Notes under the pieces: model-generated | What the model was told of the DNA's origin: nothing | Database searches by the model: none | What the model saw: only the letters and a program-made list of their open reading frames with translations | Made by a program: the position numbers and the translations under genes | Assembly: GCA_026002695.1 (NCBI GenBank) | Contig: BOCB01000011.1 | Coordinates: forward strand, 1 to 37,440 | Length of the DNA stretch: 37,440 bases | Direction of reading: 5' to 3' | From: Synergistales bacterium | GTDB taxonomy: Bacteria > Synergistota > Synergistia > Synergistales > Synergistaceae | Shown: one piece after another, positions 8,306-15,680 of the stretch | Layout of the letters: every line of letters starts with the position of its first letter | Numbering within the stretch: the first letter of the stretch is position 1

Positions 8306-9340
8306 ATGTCTGCTGTTAAAAAAATAGGTTTGTTCGGATGCGGGACGGTCGGCAGAGGGCTTGTGGAGTTGCTGCGCGACAAGAGGGACTGGCTTGAGGA
8401 CAAGTACGGATTTTTGTTTGAGCTATGCCTTATATCGGACTACTTAAAGGGAACGGTCAAGTCGCCGCACGGGCTCAACCCGGACGAAGTTCTGAAAAAC
8501 CTCGCTGAGAAGGGCGACCTTTTCTCTATGGGCAGCGCTTCATCAAAGCGTTTTACCCCCGATGAGCTGATTGGCTCGCTCCAGCTCGACATCGTGTGCG
8601 ACGCGACGCCGACCAACTACGAGACCGGTCAGCCGAGCCTCGGGATACTGCGGGCGGCTCTTTCGAGCGGTGCCTGCGCGGTGACGAGCAGCAAGGGCGG
8701 GGTTGGCTTCGACCTCGCCGGGCTCGAAAAGCTGGCGCAGGGCAATGGTGTCAAGCTGCGTTACGAGAGCAGCGTGCTCAGCGGAACGCCCCTGCTGAAC
8801 CTGACGCGCGACGCTCTTGCCGGCTGTGAGATCAGCCGCGCCGAGGGCATAGTCAACGGCACAACGAACTACATACTGACGATGATGGAGAGCGGCGCGA
8901 GCTACGCGAGCGCGCTAACGGAAGCGCAGCGCCTCGGCTACGCGGAGGCTAACCCGGCGGGCGACGTCGAGGGCTTCGACGCGGCGGTTAAGGTCTGCAT
9001 AATGGCGCAGGCGTTCTTCGGCGTGAAGATAAGCGTTGGGGAAGTGAAGCGCGTCGGCATAACGGGCGTTACGCCCGAGGATATAAAGAAAGCCGCGTCG
9101 GAGGGCAGACGCGTCAAGCTCATAGCCGGAGTGAAACGGGAAGAGGGCGGAATCACCGGCTACGTCGGGCCGCAGGCTATAGACATCACTCACCCGCTTG
9201 CCGGCGTCATGGGCGCGGCGAACGCGGTATGCCTCACGACGGACAACCTCGGTGACGTAACAATAGTCGGACCCGGCGCGGGAGCAAGGGAGACGGCGCA
9301 GGGAATGCTCGCGGACATGCTGGAGATCGCGCGGGGGTAA
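8306..9340 (+). CDS. hom: Homoserine dehydrogenase, short form
   Basis: 344 aa. It catalyses NAD(P)H-dependent reduction of aspartate semialdehyde to homoserine, on the way to threonine and methionine. The N-terminal Rossmann motif is GLFGCGTVGRGL. The catalytic domain has GIVNGTTNYIL, the signature LGYAEANPAGDVEG and the C-terminal GPGAGARETA. It lacks the C-terminal ACT regulatory domain of the usual 430-aa form, so feedback inhibition by threonine through ACT is not expected. AGGAGG at 8289-8294 is 11 nt before the ATG. It lies 31 nt after the NlpC/P60 gene and may be cotranscribed with it. Confidence 0.93.
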   Translation: MSAVKKIGLFGCGTVGRGLVELLRDKRDWLEDKYGFLFELCLISDYLKGTVKSPHGLNPDEVLKNLAEKGDLFSMGSASSKRFTPDELIGSLQLDIVCDATPTNYETGQPSLGILRAALSSGACAVTSSKGGVGFDLAGLEKLAQGNGVKLRYESSVLSGTPLLNLTRDALAGCEISRAEGIVNGTTNYILTMMESGASYASALTEAQRLGYAEANPAGDVEGFDAAVKVCIMAQAFFGVKISVGEVKRVGITGVTPEDIKKAASEGRRVKLIAGVKREEGGITGYVGPQAIDITHPLAGVMGAANAVCLTTDNLGDVTIVGPGAGARETAQGMLADMLEIARG

Positions 9341-9412
9341 TTGCTCGGCTGATTTGACTGAATGTCAAAACGGCATGGATGGAAAATTATCTCCGACGGA
9401 CTGCCGGGGATA

Positions 9413-9441
9413 TTGACAAAGCTGATTTTATGCTGTATTCT
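9413..9441 (+). promoter_or_regulatory. Strong sigma-70-type promoter of the bza operon
   Basis: A perfect TTGACA at 9413-9418 and TATTCT at 9436-9441 are spaced by 17 nt. The predicted transcription start is near 9448, about 20 nt before the conserved riboswitch core. Confidence 0.8.
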
Positions 9442-9465
9442 CCACTTAAACTTACATATCGTACA

Positions 9466-9640
9466 TAGGAACGGTGCCCTCGTTAAGAGGGGTAATAGGG
9501 AAAACAAACAGGGATTTCTCCTTGTAAAAGTTGCGGACCCGCCACTGTATCCGGTTAGCGCAAACAATTTATCCACTGGAAGTTATTTCCGGGAAGGGTG
9601 TTTCGCGCGGTGATCCGGGAGCCAGGAAACCTGCCGTTGA
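9466..9640 (+). promoter_or_regulatory. Cobalamin riboswitch (AdoCbl aptamer)
   Basis: The conserved elements of the B12 riboswitch occur in order: GGTGCC after AACGG (9470-9476), AATAGGGAAAACA, GACCCGCCACTGTATCCGG (the B12 box region), and GCCAGGAAACCTGCC. The closing P1 helix is AACGG (9470-9474) with CCGTT (9634-9638). It sits in the leader of the bzaA-bzaB-cobT-bzaC operon, upstream of an intrinsic terminator. The simplest model is that bound cobamide promotes termination, so the operon is made when cobamide is scarce. The gap 9341-9412 shows nothing else. Confidence 0.92.
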
Positions 9641-9665
9641 CCGAACGATCTTTGTGATTGATGGT

Positions 9666-9703
9666 AAAGCTCACAACTCATTTTGGGTTGTGGGCTTTTT
9701 TTA
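9666..9703 (+). terminator. Riboswitch expression-platform terminator
   Basis: A 14-bp stem, starting AAAGCTCACAAC and closing with GTTGTGGGCTTT, includes two G-U pairs and has a 5-nt loop (9666-9698). It is followed directly by a T run. It lies between the B12 aptamer and the bzaA ribosome binding site (AGGAGG, 9721-9726), the position expected for transcriptional control. Confidence 0.85.
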
Positions 9704-9736
9704 TTATATTTCAATCAAATAGGAGGGTTTTGTGAT

Positions 9737-11041
9737 ATGCGGCTTCTCAGGCAGCGAGCCATAAACGGGGAAATCACAGAAAAAATCAAACGGGCGGCGG
9801 AACGTGAGGGTGTTTCGCCGGAGGAAATCCGCGAGGGCGTGGCGAACGGAACCGCGGTCGTGCTGGGCAGCAATATAAATTCAGCGGCCGAGCCCTTGGC
9901 GGTGGGGACAGGGCTTACCGCGAAGGTCAGCGCCAGCGTAGGTCTGTACGGCGGCAACTCGAGCATTGAGGGCGAAATCGAAAAAATCCGCGCCGCCCTC
10001 GACGCCGGGACGGACGCGCTGATGGACCTCAGCGTCAGCGGCGACATTGAAGCGATGAGGGGCAAAACGCTAGCTATAAGCAAAAAGCCCGTCGGCACAT
10101 TGCCGCTCTACCAGACGCTCGCGGAATCGGCGAAAAAATACGGTTCGTCGCTCAAAATGACCGACGGCGATATTCTGGAAATGATCGAACGCCACGCCAA
10201 AGGGGGCGTGGATTTTATCGCCCTCCACTGCGGCACAACGCGCGAGGTAATAGACAGGGCGAAGCGCGAACGGAGGGTTGACCCGTTGGTGAGCTACGGA
10301 GGCTCGCATCTCATCGGCTGGATGCTTCACAACGACAGGGAAAACCCGCTTTACGAACGCTTTGACGACGTGCTCGAAATCGCCGCGAAGTACGACGTGA
10401 CGCTCAGTTTCGCCGACGGTATGAGACCGGGCTGTCTCAGCGACTCGCTGGACGGCGCGCAGGTGCATGAGCTCGTGATACTCGGCGAATTGACCGCCCG
10501 CGCTCAGGCGGTCGGCGTACAGGTGATGGTTAAAGGGCCGGGGCATGTGCCGCTTGCGCAGATTAAAACCACGATCGCGCTCCAGAAAAGGTTATGTCAC
10601 GGCGCGCCTTATTTCGTGTTCGGGCCGCTCGTGACCGATACGGCAGCGGGGTATGACCACATAAGCGCGGCAATAGGCGGGGCGATCAGCGCGTGGGCGG
10701 GGGCGGAATTTATATGCTGCGTCACCCCCGCCGAGCATATCGGCATCCCGAACTCGAAGCAGGTCCGCGAGGGCGTGATAGCGGCGAGGATAGCAGCCCA
10801 CGCCGGCGACCTCGGACGCGGTATGCCGGGGGCCGTCAGGTGGGACCGCGAACTCTCCGTGGCCCGCAAAAAACTCGACTGGGGCGCGCAAATCAAGCTC
10901 TCCGTCGATCCGGCAACCTGCGAAAACGTCTGGAAGGACAGGAGCGGGGCGTTCTCGTCCAAATGCACAATGTGCGGCCCGTACTGCGCGATGGAGATCG
11001 TAACGGCGTATCTTGACATAGCCAACGTTCATGAGTGCTGA
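9737..11041 (+). CDS. bzaA: ThiC paralogue BzaA, 5-hydroxybenzimidazole synthesis
   Basis: 434 aa, a ThiC-family radical SAM-type protein. Family segments include GGVDFIALHCG, LVSYGGSHLIGWMLHN, SFADGMRPGC, VMVKGPGHVPL and FVFGPLVTDTAAGYDHI. The C-terminal cluster motif is Cys410-x2-Cys413-x3-Cys417 (CTMCGPYC). ThiC itself converts aminoimidazole ribotide (AIR) to the thiamine pyrimidine. The context says this copy is a Bza protein: a B12 riboswitch rather than a TPP riboswitch, a second ThiC paralogue 17 nt downstream, then cobT and a methyltransferase. BzaA and BzaB together are known to convert AIR to 5-hydroxybenzimidazole in anaerobes. The ATG at 9737 is fixed by AGGAGG 10 nt upstream. 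A/B labels follow gene order. Confidence 0.87.
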   Translation: MRLLRQRAINGEITEKIKRAAEREGVSPEEIREGVANGTAVVLGSNINSAAEPLAVGTGLTAKVSASVGLYGGNSSIEGEIEKIRAALDAGTDALMDLSVSGDIEAMRGKTLAISKKPVGTLPLYQTLAESAKKYGSSLKMTDGDILEMIERHAKGGVDFIALHCGTTREVIDRAKRERRVDPLVSYGGSHLIGWMLHNDRENPLYERFDDVLEIAAKYDVTLSFADGMRPGCLSDSLDGAQVHELVILGELTARAQAVGVQVMVKGPGHVPLAQIKTTIALQKRLCHGAPYFVFGPLVTDTAAGYDHISAAIGGAISAWAGAEFICCVTPAEHIGIPNSKQVREGVIAARIAAHAGDLGRGMPGAVRWDRELSVARKKLDWGAQIKLSVDPATCENVWKDRSGAFSSKCTMCGPYCAMEIVTAYLDIANVHEC

Positions 11042-11058
11042 GGAGGTTTATAAATAAA

Positions 11059-12330
11059 ATGACACAGATGGAAAGCGCGAGAGCGGGAAAAATAACCGAG
11101 GAGATGGAAATTGCCGCCCGTAAGGAAGGCGTGAGCGCGGAGTACATACGCGCCGGGGTAGCCGAGGGCACGATAGTGATACCTAAGAACAAAAACCGGC
11201 GCCGCTCCAATATCTGCGCTATAGGCAAGGGCTTGTCCGTCAAGGTGAACGCCCTGATCGGCACGTCGAACGACCGCGCCCAGCGCGACATGGAGGCCAG
11301 CAAGCTCAGAATAGCGGAGGAAGCCGGCTGTGACTCGTTCATGGATCTGAGCACGGGCGGCGACATAGACGAAATGCGCCGCCAGACGCTGCGCCTCGCT
11401 AACGTGGCGGTCGGCTGCGTGCCGCTCTACCAGGCCGGTGTGAACGCCATCAAAAAAGATGGCGGCGTGGTCAACATGAAGCCGGACGACCTCTTTGACA
11501 TAATCGAACAGCAAGCCGCCGACGGCATGGATTTCATGGCCATACACTCGGCTCTTTCGATGGACATAATCGAAACATTGAGGCGCACGGGCAGAGTCAC
11601 CGAAATAGTCAGCCGGGGCGGTTCGTTTATGACCGCGTGGATGCTGCACAATCAGCGCGAAAATCCGCTTTACGAGCAATTCGACCGCCTGCTCGACATA
11701 ATGCGCCGTCACGATGTAACACTGAGCATAGGCGACGCGGTGAGACCGGGTTGCACCGCCGATTCCCTCGACGCTATCCAACTCAAGGGGCTTATATTGG
11801 CGGGGGAGCTCGCCAAACGCGCGCTCGACGCCGGTGTTCAGGTTATGATAGAGGGGCCGGGGCATGTGCCGCTCAACCACATCGAAAGCACCCTGCTGCT
11901 CCAGAAACGCCTCTGCCACGACGTGCCTTACTTTATACTCGGCTTCCTGTCCACCGACATCGCGCCAGGTTACGACAACATAACGGCGGCGATAGGCGGG
12001 GCGTGGGCCGGGCTTCACGGCGCGGATTTCATCTGCTACCTCACTCCGGCGGAGCACCTCGGCCTGCCCAACGAAGAGGATGTGCGCACGGGCGTTATTT
12101 CAGCGAAGATCGCCGCGAACGCCGCCGATGTCTCCAGAAAAAGGAACGGCGCGTGGGAGCGCGCGTTGGAGATGTCGAAGGCGAGAGCTGCCCTCGACGT
12201 GAACCGGCAGATCGAGCTCGCCATGTACCCCGACCGCCTGAGCGCCGCCGGGCATGACGGCGGGAAGTGCGAGGTCTGCGGCGAAAAATGCGCCTGTCAG
12301 ATCGCAGCCGAATATTTCGGCGCGGCGTAA
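11059..12330 (+). CDS. bzaB: ThiC paralogue BzaB, 5-hydroxybenzimidazole synthesis
   Basis: 423 aa, the second ThiC paralogue, clearly similar to the preceding protein along its length (AGVAEGTIVIPKN, STGGDIDEMR, MTAWMLHN, SIGDAVRPGC, VMIEGPGHVPLNHIEST, GFLSTDIAPGYDNI). The C-terminal cysteines are Cys404, Cys407 and Cys411 (CEVCGEKC), plus an extra Cys413. As with BzaA, the motif spacing is x2/x3. The start is ATG at 11059 with AGGAGG 12 nt upstream; an in-frame GTG at 11035 would overlap bzaA. In the known pathway BzaA and BzaB act together on AIR, whereas a single BzaF does so in other species. The tandem pair before cobT is the strongest reason for the bza call. Confidence 0.87.
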   Translation: MTQMESARAGKITEEMEIAARKEGVSAEYIRAGVAEGTIVIPKNKNRRRSNICAIGKGLSVKVNALIGTSNDRAQRDMEASKLRIAEEAGCDSFMDLSTGGDIDEMRRQTLRLANVAVGCVPLYQAGVNAIKKDGGVVNMKPDDLFDIIEQQAADGMDFMAIHSALSMDIIETLRRTGRVTEIVSRGGSFMTAWMLHNQRENPLYEQFDRLLDIMRRHDVTLSIGDAVRPGCTADSLDAIQLKGLILAGELAKRALDAGVQVMIEGPGHVPLNHIESTLLLQKRLCHDVPYFILGFLSTDIAPGYDNITAAIGGAWAGLHGADFICYLTPAEHLGLPNEEDVRTGVISAKIAANAADVSRKRNGAWERALEMSKARAALDVNRQIELAMYPDRLSAAGHDGGKCEVCGEKCACQIAAEYFGAA

Positions 12331-12349
12331 TCAGAGGGAGGTCTGTGCT

Positions 12350-13411
12350 GTGAAATTACTCGAAATTACCTCGGCTGTTGAGCCGCCGAGCGATGATTGG
12401 CGGAGAGCCGCCGCCGAGCATTTGGACAAGCTTGCAATACCGCGCGGCAGTTTAGGGCGGCTGTTGGAAATTGCCCGCGAACTTGCCGCCATGCGCCGAA
12501 CCCTCTCCCCGTCCGTCGCGAAAAAAGTCATAGTTACGATGGCCGGAGATCATGGAGTTGTGGAGGAGGGAGTGAGCGCTTTTCCTCAAAGCGTGACAGG
12601 GGAGATGATTGCGAATTTCGCGAGGGGCGGCGCTGCTGTAAACGTGCTTGCCGGAGCCGCGCGCGCGAGCGTCGCGGTGGTTGACATGGGCGCGGCCGCC
12701 GATTTGTCGGGGCTTGTGAGCGCAGGCAAAGTCATTGACCGCAAAATCGCGCCCGGCACGCGGAATATGACAAGGGGACCCGCGATGACACGTGAGCAGG
12801 CCGTAATATCCGTCGAGCGCGGCGCGATGACGGCGATAGAGCTCATAGACGACGGTGCGGAGCTCCTCGGCACAGGTGATATGGGGATAGGCAACACAAC
12901 CCCCAGCAGCGCGATCTTGTCGGTTATCGGCAATATCCCGGCTAAGGACGCATCGGGCAGGGGAACCGGTATGGACGATGCCGGGCTTCAGCGAAAAATC
13001 ACGGCTGTCGAAAGAGCGATAGCCGTAAACCGGCCCGATCCGAACGACGCGATCGATGTGCTGTCAAAGGTCGGCGGCTTCGAGATCGGCGGCATAGCCG
13101 GGCTTATCCTCGGCGCGGCAAGCCGTAAAATCCCGGTTATCGTTGACGGGTTCATCTCCACGGCGGGCGCGATGATCGCCCGCGGGATCTCGCGGGAGTG
13201 TGTGGGGTATATTATCCCCGCTCACCGTTCGGCGGAAGCGGGACACCGCGCCATGTGGGAAGAGCTCGGATTAAGGCCCCTTTTGGATTTGGACATGCGC
13301 CTTGGCGAGGGAACCGGAGCCGCTCTCGCCATGAATATAGTAGAGAGCGCGGCGAGAGTGATTTCAGGAGTGCTGACCTTTGAGCAGGCGGGGGTAACAC
13401 AAGATGGATGA
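12350..13411 (+). CDS. cobT: Nicotinate-nucleotide--dimethylbenzimidazole phosphoribosyltransferase
   Basis: 353 aa, full length for CobT. It transfers phosphoribose from nicotinate mononucleotide to a benzimidazole, giving the alpha-ribazole phosphate that becomes the lower ligand of cobamides. Family motifs include MAGDHGVVEEGVSAFPQSVT, GDMGIGNTTPSSA, GGFEIGGIAGLILGA and LDLDMRLGEGTGAALA, where Glu320 is the expected catalytic base. The start is GTG at 12350 with GGGAGG 8 nt upstream; an ATG at 12254 would lie inside bzaB. Its place between bzaB and bzaC couples ligand synthesis with activation, and it is under the same B12 riboswitch. Confidence 0.95.
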   Translation: MKLLEITSAVEPPSDDWRRAAAEHLDKLAIPRGSLGRLLEIARELAAMRRTLSPSVAKKVIVTMAGDHGVVEEGVSAFPQSVTGEMIANFARGGAAVNVLAGAARASVAVVDMGAAADLSGLVSAGKVIDRKIAPGTRNMTRGPAMTREQAVISVERGAMTAIELIDDGAELLGTGDMGIGNTTPSSAILSVIGNIPAKDASGRGTGMDDAGLQRKITAVERAIAVNRPDPNDAIDVLSKVGGFEIGGIAGLILGAASRKIPVIVDGFISTAGAMIARGISRECVGYIIPAHRSAEAGHRAMWEELGLRPLLDLDMRLGEGTGAALAMNIVESAARVISGVLTFEQAGVTQDG

Positions 13412-14486
13412 GCCGCGCAATTACGGCCCGCAAAAAAACGGCGCGCAGTACGTCGAAGATTTGGCGTCGGCTTATTGGAAATCACAGGCGCTTTTTACCG
13501 CGCTGGAGTTGGATTTGTTTGAAACGCTGGAGCGAGGCGGGGGAGATTTGCCCTCCCTCGCCCGGGAATCCGGTCTCGATGAGGAGGCGTTAGGACGATT
13601 CCTGTCCGCGCTGAAAATTCTCCGCCTTGCTGAAGAATACGACGGCAGATATGTAAATTCGGCAATCGCCGGAAAGTACCTTTTGCGCGGCTCACCGCAT
13701 TACATGGGCGGGCTGATCCTGTGGCGGAAATATCTCGCCGGCGCGTGGCGCGGATTAAGCGATAATCTCAGAGCAGGAGGGCGGACAGCTTTTTCGGATT
13801 CCGGCGGGCTTCCTGACGAAAGAGAGCTTGAAACCCGCAGAAGGATGTACATATCAGCGATGGACGGCACCGCCATTATGAAAGCGGAGGAACTTCTCCC
13901 GATTATCGATGGCTTAAAGCCGGACCGCGGCGTGAGAATCCTCGACGTCGGCGCCGGTTCAGGGGCGATCAGCGCGGCGCTGCTCAAAAAATACCCTCAA
14001 GCGCGCGCCGTGCTCATGGATATTCCTGAAATCATCGGCATAACGATGGAATACGTATCATCGCGCGGAGTTGACGACAGGTGCGGGTATCTGCCCGCTA
14101 ACGCATTGGAACCGTGGCCGGAATCCGGAAAATTCGGGCTCATAATCCTGTCCAACATAATTCACGCCTCCGGAGAGAAAGAGGCTGAATTTCTGCTTTC
14201 ACAAGCGGCGGAACGCTTGGAGGCACGCGGAGCCATAATCGTTCACGACTTCTTTCCGGAACATTGCCCGCAAAAGGCCGCGCTGTTTGATCTTAACATG
14301 CTCGCCAACACCTACAACGGCCGGATATTTCCGTCGGCCCGGATCAGGGATATTATTACCGGGCTGAGGCTTGAGGCTTCAGGCTTGATACCGCTGGAGA
14401 GCGATACCGCCGTGATTATAGCGTCTAATGATGGTAAAATCATTCCGGAGGGATTAACGAATCCTGAGAATGTCTATACCGTATAA
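13404..14486 (+). CDS. bzaC: SAM-dependent O-methyltransferase BzaC
   Basis: 360 aa. The N-terminal winged-helix dimerisation region (about 15-95, ALFTALELDLFETLE) and the C-terminal Rossmann domain with SAM motif ILDVGAGSGAISAALL match family 2 O-methyltransferases (hydroxyneurosporene or O-demethylpuromycin type). NIIHASGEKEAEFLL and IIVHDFFP are further family segments. It overlaps the end of cobT by 8 nt (ATGGATGA), so translation is coupled. In the known anaerobic pathway BzaC methylates 5-hydroxybenzimidazole to 5-methoxybenzimidazole. No BzaD or BzaE follows, so this methylation is predicted to be the last ligand-building step here. The specific substrate is inferred from context. Confidence 0.85.
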   Translation: MDEPRNYGPQKNGAQYVEDLASAYWKSQALFTALELDLFETLERGGGDLPSLARESGLDEEALGRFLSALKILRLAEEYDGRYVNSAIAGKYLLRGSPHYMGGLILWRKYLAGAWRGLSDNLRAGGRTAFSDSGGLPDERELETRRRMYISAMDGTAIMKAEELLPIIDGLKPDRGVRILDVGAGSGAISAALLKKYPQARAVLMDIPEIIGITMEYVSSRGVDDRCGYLPANALEPWPESGKFGLIILSNIIHASGEKEAEFLLSQAAERLEARGAIIVHDFFPEHCPQKAALFDLNMLANTYNGRIFPSARIRDIITGLRLEASGLIPLESDTAVIIASNDGKIIPEGLTNPENVYTV

Positions 14487-14510
14487 TCTGAAATCGAGGG
14501 AGAGTAGCCT

Positions 14511-15680
14511 ATGAAACTCCTGCACCTTGCCGACTTGCATATTGGCAAAACCGTGAACGGCTTCTCAATGATTGAGGAGCAGCGGCACGTTTTTAGGCAG
14601 GTTATCGGATATATACAAAAGGAACGCCCAAACGCCGTGCTAATCGCGGGCGATGTGTACGATCGCGCTGTGCCGGGCGTGGAAGCGGTGCGGGTATTTG
14701 ACGATTTTCTCACGGAGCTTTCCCATGAAGATGTAACCGTGCTGCTTATCTCCGGCAACCATGATTCACCGGAGCGTTTGAGCTACGCAAGCCGCCTGCT
14801 GTCCGACAAGCGCATTCACTTATGCGGCGCCTTCGACGGTACGCTGCGCACCGTAACGCTTACGGACGAGTACGGTGAGGTGAATTTCCGGCTGCTGCCG
14901 TTTATCAAGCCCGCGTCGGTTCGCGAGATGTTTGCGGAGCGTGAGATAGAGAGCTACGGTGACGCGCTCGCGGCGGCTTTGGAATCCGCTTCAATAGATT
15001 ATACCGCCCGCAATGTGCTTGTATCGCACCAGTTCTTCACAAAAGCGGGCGAAAATCCGGTGCGGAGTGAGTCTGAGCTGAACCCGGTCGGAGGGCTTGA
15101 CGCAATCAACGCGGAGCTGGTAAGCCGCTTTGATTACGTCGCGCTCGGGCACCTGCACGGAGCGCAGACAGTCGGTTATGAACATATCCGTTACGCCGGT
15201 TCGCCGATTAAATACTCCTTCTCGGAATGGCGGCAGGAGAAGTCGGTATCGCTTGCGGAACTCCGTGAAAAAGGCGGCATAACCGTCACGAAACTTCCTC
15301 TCACGCCGCTCCGCGATATGCGCGAGATAAAAGGAGAACTTGATATTTTAACGAGTGAGGAAATATCTTCGCAAGCGGATAAGGAAGATTATCTTCGGGT
15401 TATTCTCACTGACGAGAAAGAAATAATCGACCCGATGGGCAAGCTCCGCGGCGTTTACCCGAATGTAATGGTGTTAGACTTTGAAAATTCCCGGACAAGC
15501 ATTGACTTGGGGACAGTATCCGCTGATTCCGAAAAGGCAGGGTCTTTGTCGCCGTATGACCTGTTCAGTGAGTTTTTCCATGAAGTCAGCGGTACGGTGA
15601 TGAGCGGGGAACAAATGGCAATCGTTCGTGAACTGCTTGAAATACCCCTCGGGGCGCAGGAGACGGAGGACGAAGGATGA
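14511..15680 (+). CDS. sbcD: Exonuclease SbcCD subunit D
   Basis: 389 aa calcineurin-like phosphoesterase, the nuclease subunit of SbcCD (bacterial Mre11). The metal-binding motifs are in order: HLADLHIGKT (DxH), AGDVYDRA (GDxxD), ISGNHDSPERL (GNHD), LVSHQFF and ALGHLHGAQ (GHxH). With SbcC it cuts hairpins and blocked DNA ends. GAGGGAGAG is just upstream of the ATG. It starts 24 nt after bzaC with no visible terminator, so some transcription from the B12-controlled operon may reach it. It overlaps sbcC by 4 nt. Confidence 0.94.
   Translation: MKLLHLADLHIGKTVNGFSMIEEQRHVFRQVIGYIQKERPNAVLIAGDVYDRAVPGVEAVRVFDDFLTELSHEDVTVLLISGNHDSPERLSYASRLLSDKRIHLCGAFDGTLRTVTLTDEYGEVNFRLLPFIKPASVREMFAEREIESYGDALAAALESASIDYTARNVLVSHQFFTKAGENPVRSESELNPVGGLDAINAELVSRFDYVALGHLHGAQTVGYEHIRYAGSPIKYSFSEWRQEKSVSLAELREKGGITVTKLPLTPLRDMREIKGELDILTSEEISSQADKEDYLRVILTDEKEIIDPMGKLRGVYPNVMVLDFENSRTSIDLGTVSADSEKAGSLSPYDLFSEFFHEVSGTVMSGEQMAIVRELLEIPLGAQETEDEG

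Noticed and set aside
11029..12057. Long antisense reading frame opposite bzaB
   Set aside because: It mirrors the codon structure of bzaB, has no family motifs and no ribosome binding site; a shadow of a GC-rich gene. The same applies to 5930-6673 and 25780-26595 on the minus strand.
9737..12330. Two thiC genes for thiamine synthesis
   Set aside because: The leader is a cobalamin riboswitch, not a TPP riboswitch, and cobT plus a methyltransferase follow in the same operon, so bzaA/bzaB is the better call.
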